Shown here piece after piece: positions 6,514 to 8,087 of a stretch of DNA of 8,087 nucleotides. A program made the position numbers and the translations under genes. Source of the DNA: Chloroflexota bacterium. Its GTDB lineage: Bacteria > Chloroflexota > Dehalococcoidia > SZUA-161. The notes beneath the pieces were generated by a model, which was not told where the DNA came from, made no database searches, and was given only the letters and a program-made list of their open reading frames with translations. The stretch lies in assembly GCA_003229915.1 (NCBI GenBank), contig QIGA01000174.1:1-8087 (forward strand), given 5' to 3'. Position 1 is the stretch's first letter. Each line of letters opens with the position of its first letter.

Positions 6514-6672
6514 GCTTCTTCGATTCTCTCACTGGTGATCATGCAGAGGAGTCTCGGTCTGGGCGAGTGGGCAATGCCCGGCCATGTCCTCTCCGTCATG
6601 GTCTTGGTCGCAGCCATGGCCACCCTCGCTTCACCCATGCTACTTCGCCTGCTGCTGAAGCGATGGCACAGG
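6514..6672 (+). pseudogene. C-terminal fragment of cation:proton antiporter (CPA2/Kef type)
   Basis: The plus-strand frame reads SLVIMQRSLGLGEWAMPGHV and then LSVMVLVAAMATLASPMLLR LLLKR. This resembles the last two membrane segments of CPA2 sodium/proton or Kef-type antiporters, which end with a pattern like ALVIAQ-x-GL-x-LG...SVMVLV-x3-TL-x-[TS]P-x-LLR. Everything before this, some ten membrane helices, is missing, and the 5' side runs into the inverted repeat ending at 6503. After LLLKRWHR the frame continues without a family-like end into the antisense of arsM, with no stop until 6886-6888. This is a remnant rather than a gene. The match is by eye and hydrophobic segments can mislead, so confidence is moderate. 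Confidence 0.45.
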
Positions 6673-6713
6673 CTAACGAGCAAACGTGACCATAGACTGA
6701 ATGCCGTATCGTG

Positions 6714-7553
6714 TCAGGCTGTGCCGTTCGGCTTGGCCGCGTGGACCTTGATGCTTATGACGGAACCAGAGACCTCTTCTATCTGCTCGGGGGATATTCC
6801 TTCCGTTTCGATGACCGCCGCTACAGTCGGATCATTGGCCATAAGCTCGAAAGGAAAACGTGTCTCATCAATTGTCTTAACGTCCTGAAATCCCGCTGCC
6901 TTTATGCCCCCCAAGTATTCGTCTCGCATGAGCGCTCCCGAAACACAGCCGATATACCCCTCTATCGAGTTCGCTATGAAAGCCGGGAGTTCCTTCAACA
7001 AAACGATATCGGAGACCATCAGCCGGCCTCCCGGTTTCAGCGCCCTGAACGCTTCCGTAAAGACACGCCTCTTGTCGGGAGAAAGGTTGATAACACAGTT
7101 TGAGATGACCACGTCAACGGAATTGTCGGCAACCGGTATATTCTCAATCTCTCCGAGCCTGAACTCCACATTTTCATAGCCGTCTCTCCTGGCGCTTTCC
7201 CGTGCCTTCTCAAGCATCTCCGGCGTCATGTCTACACCGATCACCCTCCCCTGCTCACCCACCTGGTTGGCAGCGAGAAAACAATCGAATCCCGCGCCTG
7301 AACCGAGATCGAGAACCGTGTCGCCTTCTCGCAGCGAGGCCAGAGCAACAGGGTTGCCACAGCCGAGGCCCAAGTTTGAGCCTTCGGGAACGGCGTCGAG
7401 TTCCTCCTGGGTATATCCTATGTCCCTACTAATGTTTTGCCCCAGATCGGTGCCTCCGCAGCAGGAGCTTGCGGGAGCACAGCACGAGCTGCCCTGCTCG
7501 GCAATTCTGGCATAGCCCTCTCTCACGGTTTTCCTGACTTCTTCTTCCTTCAT
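6714..7553 (-). CDS. arsM: Arsenite methyltransferase ArsM
   Basis: A SAM-dependent As(III) methyltransferase (279 residues) that methylates arsenite to methylarsenicals in the cytosol. The Rossmann SAM site is VLDLGSGAGFD (80-90), with acidic GVDMTPEML (106-114) and LKPGGRLMVSD (172-182) further on. The cysteines expected to bind arsenic are present: Cys65 (LGLGCGNP), Cys153 (VISNCVINLSPDK) and Cys203 (YIGCVSGAL). An extra N-terminal CC/CC pair (24-25 and 31-32, SSCCAPASSCCGG) is typical of prokaryotic ArsM. The ATG at 7553 is chosen; a GTG one codon upstream (7556) is equally reachable from AAAGGAGGT (complement of 7561-7569). It is the second gene of an operon: the upstream stop codon is 18 bases away and the ribosome site begins right after it, so translational coupling is likely. 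Expression is probably set by the promoter at 7909-7937. Confidence 0.95.
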   Translation of the reverse strand: MKEEEVRKTVREGYARIAEQGSSCCAPASSCCGGTDLGQNISRDIGYTQEELDAVPEGSNLGLGCGNPVALASLREGDTVLDLGSGAGFDCFLAANQVGEQGRVIGVDMTPEMLEKARESARRDGYENVEFRLGEIENIPVADNSVDVVISNCVINLSPDKRRVFTEAFRALKPGGRLMVSDIVLLKELPAFIANSIEGYIGCVSGALMRDEYLGGIKAAGFQDVKTIDETRFPFELMANDPTVAAVIETEGISPEQIEEVSGSVISIKVHAAKPNGTA

Positions 7554-7571
7554 CACCGCCTACCTCCTTTA

Positions 7572-7853
7572 TTATTCTTGAAAGATCTCTTTCATTACTG
7601 GCCCCAGCATACTCTTCACCATCTCGGTGATCTCTTCAACCTTAATCAAGGAGATGCAGCACATTTTGCCATCACGCTCCATCCCTACTATTGCCAGCTT
7701 GTCTCCTGCCTGGATTCCTGCCCTATCCCTAAGCTCCTTGGGAAGCACCATCTGCCCTCTATCGTCAACGCTCACCACTGCCTCAACCCGGCAGCACCCG
7801 ATTTCATTGCAGTTCGACGGCGTACACACATCTTCATGATTGCTCTTGACCAT
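7572..7853 (-). CDS. Cysteine-rich AbrB/SpoVT-fold DNA-binding protein (HgcAB-associated-protein-like)
   Basis: A 93-residue protein with one AbrB/MazE swapped-hairpin domain (about 22-70): VEAVVSVDDRGQMVLPKELR then AGIQAGDKLAIVG, the classic family signature. Six cysteines flank it as C10, C15, C20-C21 and C65-C66, and a short helix ends the chain (EITEMVKSMLGPVMKEI). The layout resembles small AbrB proteins annotated as HgcAB-associated; that resemblance is from memory and no hgcA or hgcB is in the window. The start at ATG 7853 follows AAAAGGGGGG (complement of 7859-7868) with a five-base gap. The same frame reaches back to TTG at 7937, but that codon overlaps the -35 box and precedes the likely transcription start, so it is rejected. 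Probable role (inference): metal- or thiol-responsive regulator of itself and arsM. Confidence 0.85.
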   Translation of the reverse strand: MVKSNHEDVCTPSNCNEIGCCRVEAVVSVDDRGQMVLPKELRDRAGIQAGDKLAIVGMERDGKMCCISLIKVEEITEMVKSMLGPVMKEIFQE

Positions 7854-7896
7854 ATAAGCCCCCCTTTTCTCAACGCCTTTCAGAACGCAATGATCT

Positions 7897-7912
7897 TTCT
7901 GATTATTCAGAA
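7897..7912. promoter_or_regulatory. Candidate operator over the -10 box of the abrB-arsM operon
   Basis: TTCTGATTATTCAGAA is a perfect inverted repeat with six-base arms and a four-base AT-only centre. It overlaps part of the -10 hexamer and the expected transcription start, so a protein bound here would block RNA polymerase. AbrB-fold proteins bind AT-rich dyads, so self-repression by the first gene product is plausible; an ArsR-type repressor encoded elsewhere is an alternative. Confidence 0.55.
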
Positions 7913-7937
7913 TATCACGAAAGTCCTGTTTTGTCAA
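7909..7937 (-). promoter_or_regulatory. Sigma-70 type promoter of the abrB-arsM operon
   Basis: On the minus strand TTGACA (complement of 7932-7937) and TATTCT (complement of 7909-7914) are separated by exactly 17 bases. The -35 is consensus and the -10 matches four of six positions. The expected start is near 7902, leaving an untranslated leader of about 50 bases before the ATG at 7853. The MITE-like element starts 29 bases upstream of the -35. Confidence 0.75.
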
Positions 7938-7966
7938 GCCCTGTTTGAGGAGAGACTGTAATACAT

Positions 7967-8087
7967 CCCCGAAATAGCGATCAGAACACCAGTCATTTGC
8001 TACATCTCAGTCTAAGGGTGGTGGGAGCGCGGGGTGTAGGGGCGTTCCATGGAACGCCCTAACGCCCGTGGGATTGCTTCGCTGCGC
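7967..8087. repeat. MITE-like repeat element, copy 2 (right end cut by window)
   Basis: Begins with CCCCGAAATAGCGAT (7967-7981), the inverted partner of the right end of copy 1, and runs to the window edge in the same orientation as copy 1. The shared 112 bases differ at three sites from copy 1. The 20-bp palindrome recurs at 8040-8059. The element lies just upstream of the abrB-arsM promoter and may insulate or influence it; that is inference. Confidence 0.8.

Noticed and set aside
6475..6888. 137-residue plus-strand frame as a complete gene
   Set aside because: It starts inside the inverted repeat and ends in antisense of arsM; only the middle resembles an antiporter tail.
7854..7937. N-terminal extension of the AbrB protein from TTG at 7937
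   Set aside because: The codon overlaps the -35 box and lies upstream of the likely transcription start; a ribosome site supports ATG at 7853.
7437..7961. 174-residue plus-strand frame
   Set aside because: It lies antisense to abrB and the start of arsM, through their promoter, with no motif of its own.
1..8087. Whole window as a closed circular plasmid or element
   Set aside because: The end overlap of 112 bases has three mismatches, no replication or mobilisation gene is present, and the ends look like separate copies of a dispersed repeat.

Overview
The window looks like a piece of chromosome from an uncultured bacterium with balanced base composition. Nothing identifies the lineage firmly. 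The AbrB-type protein next to arsM, the short-form 6-phosphogluconate dehydrogenase and the dispersed repeats would fit an uncultured Chloroflexota (Dehalococcoidia-like) genome, but that is a weak inference. I see no rRNA, tRNA, CRISPR array, transposase or phage gene.

Layout. Both ends lie inside two direct copies of the same short repeat element (1-163 and 7967-8087). Combining the two partial copies gives an element of about 172 bp with 15-bp terminal inverted repeats, which resembles a MITE. Next to the first copy is a decayed N-terminal fragment of a flavoprotein disulfide reductase (165-285). A forward two-gene unit follows: a metal-dependent cyclase/formamidase-family hydrolase (372-1100) and a 6-phosphogluconate dehydrogenase (1112-2071). 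Convergent to it, on the minus strand, are a GH15 glucoamylase/trehalase-type enzyme (2137-3939) and, upstream of that, an eight-helix TSUP (TauE/SafE) transporter (3997-4833). A minus-strand lipoprotein of unknown function (5074-5973) has a small terminator candidate directly after its stop codon.

From 5974 to 6713 there is no intact gene. This stretch holds a C-terminal scrap of a cation diffusion facilitator, two dispersed hairpin repeats of the kind that produce spurious 'IPACAR'-like peptides, a perfect 15-bp inverted repeat, and a C-terminal scrap of a CPA2/Kef-type cation:proton antiporter. The gene scraps lie against or close to repeat boundaries, as does the flavoprotein scrap at the left end.

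The right end carries a clear two-gene minus-strand operon: a small cysteine-rich AbrB-fold DNA-binding protein (7572-7853) followed by the arsenite methyltransferase ArsM (6714-7553). It has a well-formed sigma-70 promoter with a 16-bp palindrome over its -10 box. This is probably a metalloid-response unit in which the AbrB protein may control itself and arsM.

How the genes fit together. 6PGDH and the GH15 enzyme both serve glucose and alpha-glucan metabolism, but they are in separate convergent units. ArsM, the CDF scrap and possibly the flavoprotein scrap suggest a former metal/metalloid-resistance neighbourhood that has been rearranged and eroded around repeats.
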